Part shown: one piece after another, positions 35,175 to 45,480 of the stretch
Layout: every line of letters begins with the position of its first letter
Numbering within the stretch: position 1 is the stretch's first letter
Assembly: GCA_037043015.1 (NCBI GenBank)
Contig: CM073327.1
Coordinates: 16,660,727-16,724,726 of the forward strand
DNA: 64,000 nucleotides
Reading direction: 5' to 3'
Origin: Bryum argenteum
Lineage: Eukaryota > Streptophyta > Bryopsida > Bryales > Bryaceae
Position numbers and translations under genes: made by a program
The notes under the pieces: generated by a model
What the model saw: only the letters and a program-made list of their open reading frames with translations
What the model was told of the DNA's origin: nothing
The model's database searches: none

Positions 35175-38100
35175 ATGGCGGTCTTTAATAAGTTGAAGCA
35201 GCTCGATGCTTACCCGAAGATTAGTGAAGATTTTTATAGCCGAACGCTATCTGGCGGTGTTATCACGCTTATTTCTTCCATATTTATGGCCCTTTTATTC
35301 ATCACAGAAGTTCGTAAGTAACACTCTGCAATTTCATTATGTTATTTTTTGTAGTTCTTGCTGATACTATTTTATCGTCAACCAAAGTTTAGATTCGTGT
35401 GCTGTAGTTGTCCTAATTGTTACATTTCTGTATTAGGGTTATATCTAAGTGCTCAGACACAGAATCAGCTGGTGGTCGATACATCACGAGGGGAAACGCT
35501 TCAGATCAATGTACGTTCAAGATCACTTTTTGAGTCACATTTCTTACTTTCTGTTTACCAATTGATCGGATGATACATGTCAACATCTTAAACTCCTACA
35601 TGTTCGGTAGGAAAAACTGATAGATTTCAGTAAAGACGCATCTATTCATGGAGATGATATTATTTTCTTTTCATTGATATACTACAGTGCTTTCTCACTT
35701 GATATTGATTGGATGTAGTCTACATTCATGGATACTTGAGCATTTAGGGTTATTTTATGAATCTGGAATAGAAAGAGAGGTTCTTCTTTCGAGACAATTG
35801 TTACTCAAAATGACTTCTGCTAGTGCATTCTATACACCGAGTATCTCCTGGGCTAGTACACTTCTCTTTCTTGGTAACTCTCGATAGAGTTAGTTCATGT
35901 ATCATTTATTTGTGGTCTATGTTTCTGTAGTTGGACATTACGTTTCCGGCATTGGCGTGTTCAGTGGTCAGCTTAGATGCAATGGATATAAGTGGCGAGC
36001 AGCACCTCGATGTGGTACGATCTCCTTTCTAAAACTTCGGGCCCATATGTATGTTATTGTTCATACGTACCAATTCTTTAGTGACCCTGCACTGTAGTTA
36101 TCTCAACATCATCTAACTCCTGTCTTGCAAGTGCAGAGGCACAATATCTACAAGAAAAGGCTGGATTCTCACGGCAAAGCCGTTGACGCTCCCAAACCAG
36201 ATGCCATCAACGCCCCCAAGGTCAGTCGCTGAGCTTACATGACGAAGCTATGTCTCTTTGTTTTAGACGATCATGGGGGCTGAGTTCTAAGTTCGGTATC
36301 CAAATATTGCAGGTTCAAAAGCCATTGCAAAAGCATGGTGGAAGGCTTGAGCACAATGAAACCTATTGTGGTTCCTGCTTCGGCGCAGAATCCGTAAGCT
36401 TCGGATTCTATCTTCCTTGAATATGTCAGAAATAAATGCTCTGGTGATGTAATCGGTAAAGGAGACAACTGATCGTGACCATTATAATAGACTTTTTGGG
36501 TCCGTAATTGTAAGATGGCATGACAGCATACAGAAGTTTGACAAGGAAGAGTGTGTGGACTGCAGGCAGACGATGACTGCTGTAACTCATGTGAAGATGT
36601 TCGAGAAGCTTATCGGAAGAAAGGGTGGGCTCTGAGCAACATGGAGTTGATTGACCAGGTTGGTATCTAGAAATTTTGAAGGCTATTTTGTATCATTGAG
36701 CCTATTGGTCTTTGTTAACTATGAATGTGGTGGTGCATGTTTCAATATATGATCTACTGCATTTATTCGTGTTTGCTAACACATCATGATGCTGTTTTCC
36801 TTCAGTGTCACAGAGAGGGTTTCATCGAAAGGGTAAAGGAGGAAGCCGGAGAGGGTTGTAACATCTACGGCAAACTAGAAGTCAACAAGGTGGCAGGAAA
36901 CTTCCATTTTGCGCCAGGGAAATCGTTCCAGCAATCCGCCATGCATCTCCTCGACCTAATGGGCTTCGTAACCGACAGCTTTAATGTAACTACTTCACTC
37001 TCTTTCGCTTGTTATCATAATGTTATGAACTTCAACGTGCAGTGGGCTTTTACCTTCATCGAATTGGATCGATGAATCTCTGACGTCATTGTTCTTGCAT
37101 TTGCAGGTGAGTCATACCATCAACGAACTTAGTTTCGGTGCTCATTTTCCTGGAGCCGTGAATCCTTTGGACAAGTAAGTGAACTTCAACTGTTTTTCTA
37201 GTGGATCAATTTGCTTTTGACATCATCTCAGAGATTATTCAGAATCATGCTAATGTCTTTCACTATGATCGACTTCTCATGACAGGGTGACAAGCATTCA
37301 GAAGGACCAGAATGGCATGTTCCAGTACTTCATCAAGGTATACCTTATTTATCATCCGGTTTATCGTTGGTACCTATGCACTTCCTCTTTTTGAAGTTAA
37401 TAAGTAGAAGCTGTTGTTGTAACACAAATCTGCTATGGGGTGTTGACAGGTAGTGCCAACGGTGTACACCGACATTAGAGGCAGAAAGATTGCAACCAAT
37501 CAGGTATGAATCTCTTCTACTTCTTTTTCAGAGTTATTTTCCTTGTTTCCCTTTGTTTTATGGGCTCTGTTACAGAAGTATAGGACACATGTTGTGGGTA
37601 AGAGGGAATTGCTTTTGTATCATACCAGTGTTTCGTTCTATCTTATCGGCATTCTCACTTGTTGAACCTCAACGTCTCAGTTTTCTGTGACGGAGCACTA
37701 CACAGCTGGAGACCATGGACCAAGAGTCGTTCCTGGTGTTTTCTTCTTCTACGACTTGTCACCCATCAAGGTACCTCACTAACCTGCCTCCCGGACTTAC
37801 TACATATACATTCCCTCTTGAAGTGGCAGTTGTTCGAACAGTCATAATGTGGGGTATTGGGCCTTCTCTTCTGTAACTGGCGTTTTGTGGTTTTGACTTG
37901 AAAGTGCAAGGACTGCTTCTTGATGATAACATCGTTTTCAAAATTCCAGGTGAAATTCACAGAGGAGAGACCATCATTTCTGCATTTTCTTACAAACGTC
38001 TGTGCCATCGTTGGAGGTAATGTTCACTCTTATTCATGAGACTTTCATATCTTGGGCTTAATACGTACAACAGCGCTATTAAGCGTTACGCATACCGACT

Positions 38101-38338
38101 TTCTTTAGAAATGTTATAGCTAGGTTGAGGTATCCACCTAGTAAGCAGCAAACAAGTTCCAGTTTTGTCAGTCTTCACAACATTGTTGATGTTCAGTTGG
38201 AAATGAGAGTTGGATCATCGAGTTGAAGGCATTCGTTGTTGTACAGGTGTGTATACTATAGCAGGTATAATTGACTCGTTTATCTATCACGGTCATCGTG
38301 CAATCAAGAAGAAGATGGAGCTAGGAAAGCTTAGTTAG
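35175..38338 (+). CDS. ERV46/ERGIC3-like ER-Golgi cargo receptor subunit, 13 coding exons
   Basis: Partner subunit of the Erv41-Erv46 retrieval receptor. Exons: 35175-35313, 35437-35510, 35931-36014, 36137-36220, 36313-36393, 36566-36658, 36806-36985, 37107-37174, 37286-37337, 37450-37503, 37681-37770, 37950-38016, 38247-38338, giving 385 aa with all phases matching. Landmarks: KLKQLDAYPKISEDFYSRTL at the start, a first membrane segment (about 26-45), VDTSRGETLQI, FPALACSVVSLDAMDISGEQ, and the Cys-rich lumenal stretch with CGSC (146-149) and CCNSC (159-163), the mark of ERV46 rather than ERV41. Then come GEGCNIYGKLEVNKVAGNFH, NQFSVTEHY, FFFYDLSPIK, a second membrane segment (about 345-365) and a short Lys-rich cytosolic tail (HRAIKKKMELGKLS) suited to coat binding. 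The small downstream exons are supported by phase and by the conserved family wording. Confidence 0.9.
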
Positions 38339-38339
38339 T

Positions 38340-39100
38340 AGAGCTTTTTTCCCGATAGCAGGTTATTATGATAACCAAGTTGCTGCTTGGCTTTCTGTTG
38401 GTAGCAACAGCAAGGTAGGGATTATGTCTAACAGGTAGAAAATGAATCACTTTAGGTGCAGAATTTGAAGGTGGAGTAAGAAGTTGTATCGTGTCAAGTT
38501 TTTAATTGCACTTGTGGGACATCGCTTACTATTGTACCAATCACTGTTTTGAGATTGATTCCACAGGAAGAGAAAGTATGCAGTGAAAGTTGATGCAGTT
38601 TTGATTTTTATCAAAATGAGTATTACCGTATTCTTGTTCCCTTCATGAATGTGACCCCATTGGCATCTCCAACTTTCTTGTATCAGATTTGAGTTGCGAA
38701 TTAATCATTTCATTGATTCTTGCTATATTTAGCATCTCCTTTGCATTCTAGTGAGTATTATGGATGTTGTTGCAATCCTTTAGGAAGCGATTTACCAACA
38801 AAATATGGAAAATTTTCATATAGGGCGGTGTGTTAAGGAAATGCATGTTCCCATGATTCACAAAAGAAATTAAGGAAACCTTGAATAGATGTGATTTTCT
38901 CAGCAATACATCCATGATGATTTTTGAAGGTGATATTAACACATTAGTTTTGTAAAAATTGAAAAATGCCGCATTACAAGTTAACTCTTTGGTTTCCAAA
39001 AACCTCTAAATATACCATCTAAGTGAATTTAAAAACAAGCTATATAACCTCCTTAATACCTCCTTGATCCTTCTCTTACAAGATCAAGAAGTGACAAAAA
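38340..39100. other. 3' flanks between the ERV46-like gene and the unassigned 647-aa gene
   Basis: No gene was recognised. The stretch becomes strongly AT-rich toward 39.0 kb. Confidence 0.4.
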
Positions 39101-39102
39101 AT

Positions 39103-41046
39103 TCAAGTTTGTTCTTGTGCACAAAATGGGCACTTCAACCAGTGTTCAATTCCACTCTTTAATCCATCTGCACTAATAATTGGACCATATCCAACTTCTT
39201 TTCCACTACAACTTCCCTTCAAATAAGTGGTAAATATTGATTCTACAAAAGGTATAAGCTTTATTGATACGAATATTGTTAAAACAAGCAAAATAACAAT
39301 TTTAGAGATTGCGGTAAACCACAATGACGTTCGTGAGGGCACTTGTGTAGAACTCCCCATTGTTGCTACTGTATGTCCCCCTATTTGAGATGGTGATTGC
39401 ATAGGACTCACAATATCATAAAGTGGATTTTCATTGTTGTTTCTGTAGATAGCTTGGCCTTTCCCACACAAGCGACATAAGCAAACACTTGGAATTGTTT
39501 GGGAGCTCGATTTAGAGTTTGTTGTAGCATTGGACATGGTTGTGGCATCACTATCACAATCAGAGGGGAAGGTGGAGATTGATGTTGTTGGCATTGGAGG
39601 AGGTATTGGAGGTATTGATTCCTGATCGGTTTCACTTGAATTAATTGGACTTAGAGGCGATTTGAATGAAGTTGGAGTTGATCCAAGATATATCCTTTCT
39701 TTTGAAATTGGAGAAGATTGTCTTTGAGGTGTTGTATCTCTTGGAGTTTGGGATGTATAAGTTGATTTCATCACTAGTGGTGGTGTAGTCAACCTTGGAG
39801 AGAGTTTTCCTGGCAACCATTTTTGATTAGGATACATTCTAGTCAGCGGTGTCAAGTTAGACCTTGGAGTATCTTCTTGTGGTGTCTCTTTTTGTGATGC
39901 TAATGAAAGTGGCGTTGATGTTTGTAAATACTGAGATTGTAGAGTAACTTCAGATGTTGGTTGAGAGGGTGTGTTGCGTTCATAACCATGCATTGTTTGT
40001 GCTTCATGGTCATATAGGAAAACTTCATGAATAAGAGGCCTTGGAGTTGGAAATTGTTTGTTTTTAAGTGCATATCGTATGAGTTGTCGATCCTTTTCAG
40101 ACAAGCTTTGAAATGATGTAGGTCTAGGTGGACGCAAGAAAGCCACTCTTGGAAGAGGAGTAAGAAATTTTTCTTTATCTTTTGGAGCAGACAGTGTTCG
40201 TTCATGAAATGGATCTTGAATTGCATCGGAGTATGTTTCTTTCAAAACTTCAGTTTGAACTTCACGATTGTTTAAATGATTATAACAAGAATGACGACAC
40301 TCAGTGTTACATGCTACTGATTTCATTGTCAAAGATCTCAAACTTGTGTCACAGGTGGTACCTTTGTTACTAAAGGATTCAAGTAATGTTGTTGTGTCAT
40401 TCAAGGTATCAGAGCAATCTATATAAGTTTGTTCAAGAAATTCATCTAATTTCTTTTGTTTTCCGATCCCTTCCATCATTGTACCAACATCATGGTAAAC
40501 ATCCTTCATTGGACCAACGTCATGGTAAACTTCCTTCATTGTATCAACGTCATAGTAGACTTCCTTCATTGTACCAACATCACGATAAGTTGGTGGCTTA
40601 AGATAATTTCCTTCAATAAGAGCTTCTAAGCTCCTCTTCAATTCTCTCAATGGATTCTTTTCATATATTTTAGTGGGTTTATCTATTTTTGAGTCATTAC
40701 GTGTTAGAACTGGCCAAGAATAACATGGATCGTTTGCCGCACATCGATAATATTTACAAATAGGGCCACAACCAGGTTTCTTTACGGAAGCAAGTTCTTT
40801 GTACCTTACATCATGGCTAGGTTCTTCATTTAATTTGGATTTTGAGCTTGAGGATCTTGCAGTTGACACTTTAAAATATCTTTTTTTGTTTGAGATTGTG
40901 CCTTTGCATTGGCAACATGTTTTGCAAGGTAATGCATCAACATATCGCCAACCTTGTGGAATGCTTTTTCTTCTTTGCTTTCCTTTATAGGACATTTGAC
41001 ATCCTCGTATTGATTGATGATCAACATATTGCCTTGGCTTATACAT
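39103..41046 (-). CDS. Unassigned intronless 647-aa protein with Cys clusters, decapeptide repeats and a C-terminal membrane segment
   Basis: A single open frame of 1.94 kb in AT-rich DNA, where stop codons should be frequent, so coding is likely. I do not recognise the family. Visible order: a basic N-terminus; cysteine clusters at 41-47 (CKTCCQC) and 93-108 (CGPIC, C102, C108); four decapeptide repeats at 155-193 of the type DVGTMKEVYY; scattered cysteines at 211-254; a segment SLSEKDRQLIRYALKNK (314-330) that looks like a folded helix; a long Ser/Thr/Pro-rich region (about 355-520) with many TP and SP pairs; a further Cys group CLCRLC (522-527); a hydrophobic segment (about 573-604) that would anchor it in a membrane; and a short tail with CPFC (639-642). 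Paired cysteines suggest metal binding. It could be a lineage-specific gene or a domesticated element gene, but no transposase or capsid motif is visible. Confidence 0.6.
   Translation of the reverse strand: MYKPRQYVDHQSIRGCQMSYKGKQRRKSIPQGWRYVDALPCKTCCQCKGTISNKKRYFKVSTARSSSSKSKLNEEPSHDVRYKELASVKKPGCGPICKYYRCAANDPCYSWPVLTRNDSKIDKPTKIYEKNPLRELKRSLEALIEGNYLKPPTYRDVGTMKEVYYDVDTMKEVYHDVGPMKDVYHDVGTMMEGIGKQKKLDEFLEQTYIDCSDTLNDTTTLLESFSNKGTTCDTSLRSLTMKSVACNTECRHSCYNHLNNREVQTEVLKETYSDAIQDPFHERTLSAPKDKEKFLTPLPRVAFLRPPRPTSFQSLSEKDRQLIRYALKNKQFPTPRPLIHEVFLYDHEAQTMHGYERNTPSQPTSEVTLQSQYLQTSTPLSLASQKETPQEDTPRSNLTPLTRMYPNQKWLPGKLSPRLTTPPLVMKSTYTSQTPRDTTPQRQSSPISKERIYLGSTPTSFKSPLSPINSSETDQESIPPIPPPMPTTSISTFPSDCDSDATTMSNATTNSKSSSQTIPSVCLCRLCGKGQAIYRNNNENPLYDIVSPMQSPSQIGGHTVATMGSSTQVPSRTSLWFTAISKIVILLVLTIFVSIKLIPFVESIFTTYLKGSCSGKEVGYGPIISADGLKSGIEHWLKCPFCAQEQT
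40468..40584 (-). repeat. 30-bp minisatellite inside the 647-aa gene
   Basis: Four in-frame 30-bp units encode ten residues each. On the plus strand each unit carries TTCCTTCATTG or a variant followed by TACCAACATCA or CAACGTCAT. The unit length is a multiple of three, so changes in copy number keep the frame. Confidence 0.85.
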
Positions 41047-41049
41047 TGA

Positions 41050-41860
41050 ATTCCACTAACTTTAACATGGGTCTAATTAGCATATTTGCTTTCGGATACA
41101 ATAATCTGAACAAATTCATCACCGACCAACTCCTCTTACAATTGTACATTAGAATCTTAACTTAACTCTCACAATTGTCATTAATTCATTTCATAAAATT
41201 CTCTTTCTTTTCTTTATGAACTTCAGAATTCATATAGGGATGATTTATAACACCATGTTCTAAATTTCAATTGTAGGTAACCATATACCAACTAGCTACA
41301 TCTTAGCAACTTGATTCTTTAAAGTAGTAGTAAAATTTTATGATTTATGAGTTTGCAAAAATGGAAGTCTTGGAATTGAACTACAACTCAAATTATGTTT
41401 AAACCATACTAAGAGGCAATGACAAAAGTTCTTAAGATTTGTTGGTATATGATTTCATATTACAATTGCATGCTTTCTTTGGAATAGTACAACAACATCT
41501 TATATATTGTGTGATAATACGTGTTTAGTCTTTTAAAGATATGAAGAATTTAAGCTCTAACGGTAAAAATTCTAATCTTCGATGTAATATGAATTGATTG
41601 TAAGTGAAATAAAAAACTCACTTCTACTATTGAGCTCCTTGATCAAAATATTTGTGTGGAAATATCATAAGGGTAATTACACAATATATTTAACTAACAA
41701 TATTAGGGTTTGACACTTTTTTAGATTTTTCTTGGAATTACAAAAAAGAAACAAATCTTACAATCCTAAAAATGTTCATTGGATAAGGCATTCTTAGCAA
41801 AAAAGAAAACTTGATGCCATTGCATGCAAAGAGGTTCAAAGTGCACGTTTTACTTGTTGG
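41050..41860. other. AT-rich intergenic, no gene seen
   Basis: Upstream region of the 647-aa gene on the minus strand. No conserved feature was recognised. Confidence 0.4.
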
Positions 41861-41869
41861 TGTAGTGAA

Positions 41870-43060
41870 AAGCGTTTCATCGAACTTGAAGCGTTTTTAA
41901 AACTCTACAAGACCTCCTATATATTGGACTTCAAGACCACCTATAAATTGGACTACAATGCTATACGTGATGTAACTACAATTTCTAACCTAATTTACAC
42001 TTGCATTTTTGTACATCAAGCTTTTAGAATTTCCAAATTACAATGGTATATATGACATCAAACAATTGACTGCAATACTAATTGGTGTTGTATTTGTAGT
42101 TACAAGTGAAAAAAACCATTACACTTGAGAGATGTATTATTATTTTTGAAGTTGTTGGAAGAACTTAAACCCTCACATTTGAATACTTCAAAATATTCTT
42201 TAATTACCAAATAACGTAAACTCTGTAGCATATAAATATTAGAATTTATTGTCCAAAAGGAAAGGTACTGTAAAGATTGAAAAGACAAAAGAAATGATAT
42301 TCTTGGGATTGAGAGGTCATTAAATACTTTAGTGCACTCTTGGTACTTCAAGAGTCATGATATGTAATAGGATATTATTTTTGAACCTTAAAACATTAAC
42401 AAAACTAGGATTTTACAAATATATCAAATAAATATACTCTCTTGCAAAAACAACTCATAGCATTTAGAAAAGACCACCAAACTCTTATTGGTGTTGACGT
42501 GAATAATCGTCCATATGCCCTTGGTTGGATGAAATGCCCATGTGACTTAGCACTAATCATTTAGGACTACTAACCCCTCGTAGAGTTGACACTATATAAT
42601 ACCATGATTAATAAATTGAACACCTATTTTATTGTTTGAAAAACATAATTGTCATGAAAAAGTAGTGTGTTAGTTTTGGTAACTTGTAAAATTGTTGGAA
42701 CGTCAATATTTGGGTTAAGAAATTTCTTTGATGATTTTTTTGGTACAAGGGTGTTCATGAACTGAAATCCAAGAAACTTATAATCAATGTTTGCCTCATT
42801 ATAATAATATTGTTAATAGCATTCCGACTCTAGAGCAAAAATGCTGAAACTTCGTAACACGTTTTGGATACTAAAACATTATCATTGATTAATATGAAGC
42901 TTCATGACTTCAAATTTGATTCACGTAATGCACAATGAGTCTATCATAAGATTGTATGGATGAGATGTGAATATCTCACGTCCAATTACAATATCAACAC
43001 TTCAAGAACTTCAAACCTTTAGTGTGAAAAACCTCATCACTTATAGGGGTTAAGTAAAAC
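41870..43060 (-). pseudogene. Degenerate leucine-rich-repeat remnant (NLR-like)
   Basis: The minus strand at 42100-42351 reads SLQYLSF, then LQSLRYLV, then FKCEGLSSSNNFKNNNTSLK. This has the spacing of plant NLR leucine-rich repeats (L..L, then C.GL, then FKN.TSLK). Weaker GGL-like pieces occur at 41900-41945, and a FEVLEVLIL-like piece near 43010. Stops and frame changes are frequent. No NB-ARC domain was found. The likeness is partial and could be coincidental. Confidence 0.35.
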
Positions 43061-43800
43061 ACATGGATTTCTAAAATATCAAACATAATTATTCAAGTGT
43101 CTATTACACTAAAAAGAACATACAATGTAATAGCGGAGAGCACTCTAAAATCAAGCAATACCAATCTTGAAAATCCATGCTTCTTTATCTAAAGGTCCAT
43201 AATAGGTATGCTATCCATAGTACCATGTACTCATTACAAACATCATAAGATATCAAATGAAAAACACCAGTAAGTGGGTCCACCTCAAAAAACTTCATAG
43301 CAAACTAGAAGAGACTAAAATCAGTGAATCCACTTCGACTATCCATCCACCTACTGTCTCCATGTGCAAAAAGTACTTGCATTGTTAACTGCAGAAGAAA
43401 AAAATCTCCAACTTATTCATAGGCACGCGTGAATAGAGTGTTCGTTTGACCTATTCTTGGATGTCATTTGTTAGCTTCACTATCGTGTCAAAAAATGTAA
43501 AAAGTTTACACTCTGATTGAAAATCTTGATTGTTTCAAATAAATATTAACACAAAAAATAAAAATTGAAAATTATAATCTGAGTAAGCAGGTCTGATTCA
43601 AAATTTACAGATGACGGAGGCACGGCAAGTAAGTGTACCGGCCCCGGTACCGGGGAACAGCAGTAGATAAGGAGAACAAGGGAACGAAAAAGGGAACACA
43701 GAGAAGAGGATAACGTAGTAAGCTTTCTCCATAGTAGTGTATATGGGGCAGGGGCCATTTCTCCCTCGCTCTCCATCGCCCATTGTTGCAGCTCAAGCTT
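43060..43800. other. Intergenic and promoter side of the bL12c gene
   Basis: AT-rich up to about 43600, then more balanced. No gene besides the start of the bL12c leader. Confidence 0.4.
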
Positions 43801-43834
43801 AAGCTCGTTTCCGAGGAAGAATTCTTGCATCACA

Positions 43835-44386
43835 ATGGCAGCCATGGCGCAAGCTTCGTTCGTGACAAGCCCCGCCTCATTGGGAGCCGCTTCGTCGGTT
43901 TCCCGGACAGGCGAGTCGGCCGCGCGCCTGCAATTGGTCGCTTCATCCCGACCTCTCCGTCTGCGCCAGAGGAGGAGCCTCGTCGCCCGCGCGGCAGTGG
44001 CAGACATGGAAGACTTGCTGGAGAAGGTGAAGTCGATGACGCTCGCCGACGCGAAAGTCTTCACAGACCGCCTCTCGGCTGACCTCGGAATCTCGGCTCT
44101 CAGCTTCGGCGCCCCCGCCGCTGCCGCCCCTGCCGCTGGAGGAGCCGCCGCGCCTGCCGCCGTTGAGGAGAAGACCGAATTCGACCTTGTTCTTGAAGAT
44201 GTCCCCGCTTCCGCCAGAATTGCTGTCATTAAGGCCGTGCGTACCTTGACTTCTCTTGGCTTGAAGGAAGCTAAGGATATGATTGATGCCTTGCCGAAGA
44301 AGGTGAAGGAAGGCATTACGAAGGAGGAGGCCGACGAAGCTGTGAAGACTTTGGAGGCTGCTGGTGCCAAGTGCAGCGTCAAGTAA
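43835..44386 (+). CDS. RPL12: Plastid ribosomal protein bL12c, intronless
   Basis: Nuclear gene for the chloroplast stalk protein L7/L12, which recruits translation factors to the ribosome. The product is 183 aa. Residues 1 to about 53 are a transit peptide rich in Ala, Ser and Arg. The mature protein has the N-terminal dimerisation part (MEDLLEKVKSMTLADAKVFT, 58-77), an Ala/Pro/Gly hinge (about 92-111) and the C-terminal domain with EKTEFDLVLEDVPASARIAV, then KAVRTLTSLGLKEAKDMID, and a tail ending EEAVKTLE-like (EADEAVKTLEAAGAKCSVK). All parts are complete. The coding region is more GC-rich than its surroundings, as is usual for a highly expressed gene. The start at 43835 is the first of two nearby ATG codons (the second at 43844). 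Confidence 0.96.
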   Translation: MAAMAQASFVTSPASLGAASSVSRTGESAARLQLVASSRPLRLRQRRSLVARAAVADMEDLLEKVKSMTLADAKVFTDRLSADLGISALSFGAPAAAAPAAGGAAAPAAVEEKTEFDLVLEDVPASARIAVIKAVRTLTSLGLKEAKDMIDALPKKVKEGITKEEADEAVKTLEAAGAKCSVK

Positions 44387-45480
44387 GCAGGTTTTTGCCT
44401 GTACCTTGGCTTGGGGGTTTAGGTTATTTGCATCCTCGTAGCCTTGGTTTTTTTATTAGTTGAAAATCAATTGTTAGGTTTAAGGAAACAGCAGTTTATA
44501 CTACATTGTCGAAATTCTTTGCAATGCCAAAGTGCTGGTCGCGCTTAGTGTCTCTCCTCCTCAATTTCGTGCGATGTTTCTTCCATTCTTTCACAATGTG
44601 GATGTTTAGGATAGCATTGTATGACATTGCGTTTCTCCTCGTTCATGTCTGACCAACTCGTGATTTCCTGTTAATGCTTCTATGTGGATAAGGTTCTTGC
44701 TTTTGATCGATATCGGACATGTGTGAGCTGTGATTCATACTGAGATTATATTCACTTCGATTCAGCAGGGGTTTTGATGCCTAAACCTCATGTTGATTAC
44801 TAGGCACATGTTATGAATTTACTTTGAAGAAAGATTTCTGAGCTTTCATTGACTGTCATTAGGCTATATGGAATTTGTGCCTGGTAGAATACTGGGATTT
44901 AGCAATTCATTCACTGTCACATTTTCGTTTATGATGCTACTCTGTGTTCATGTATGCTCATCTCCTTGTTATGGCACCATCTACGTTTCATGTTTTTCTT
45001 CGTCCACTTTGATTTTGCAGGGGTTTTGATGTACAACCAGATGTAGAATGTAATCAGGTCTAATGATTCAACTCGAGAGGCAGATTCTTGACCTTGCATC
45101 GAATGCTATCAGGCTACATGAAATGCGACTGTCAGAAGATTAGGATCTGGTCATTCATACAATGTCGGTCACACATTCGTTCACGTTGTTACTCCAAGTT
45201 TGCACATGTTTATTTGTTTGTTCGAATCTGCAGACCTAGTCATAAGAATCAGTTTGTCTGGCTTTCAGATTCCCTGTGCACAATTGTGATATATTGATGT
45301 TTAGTGACATGAACATGAAGAACAGAAGTGAATGGATAACTGTGGATGATTAATCCTTAATTCAAGTCTTCCGAGCTTTAACCACTGTCTTTGTGATTAC
45401 TTGCTCTTTTTTCCAAATTTTCTCTATTACAATGATGGAAAATTGACTTGTGCAAGATCTATAGCACGGTTTTTCCTTTT
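44387..45480. repeat. bL12c 3' flank with a diverged tandem duplication
   Basis: Blocks at about 44750-44970 and 45003-45215 share CACTT-GATT--GCAGGGGTTTTGATG, then ATTAGGCTAYATG or ATCAGGCTACATG, GATTTAG or GATCTGG, ATTCATTCAC or ATTCATACAA and CACATTCGTT. The offset is about 252 bp. No second gene was found in the repeat. Confidence 0.6.

Noticed and set aside
35032..35175. A 47-codon upstream ORF whose TAA overlaps the ERV46 start codon (TAATG)
   Set aside because: A good acceptor (TCTGTTTCAG, 35052) lies inside it, so its ATG is probably removed with the leader intron. Only unspliced or alternatively started transcripts would contain it.
40468..40584. Regular 30-bp repeats that might be mistaken for a CRISPR array
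   Set aside because: There are no spacers, the units are in frame within a long coding region, and the context is a plant nuclear genome.
43546..44382. 278-codon minus-strand frame over the bL12c gene
   Set aside because: It is the antisense shadow of the GC-rich bL12c coding sequence. The plus-strand protein is unmistakable.
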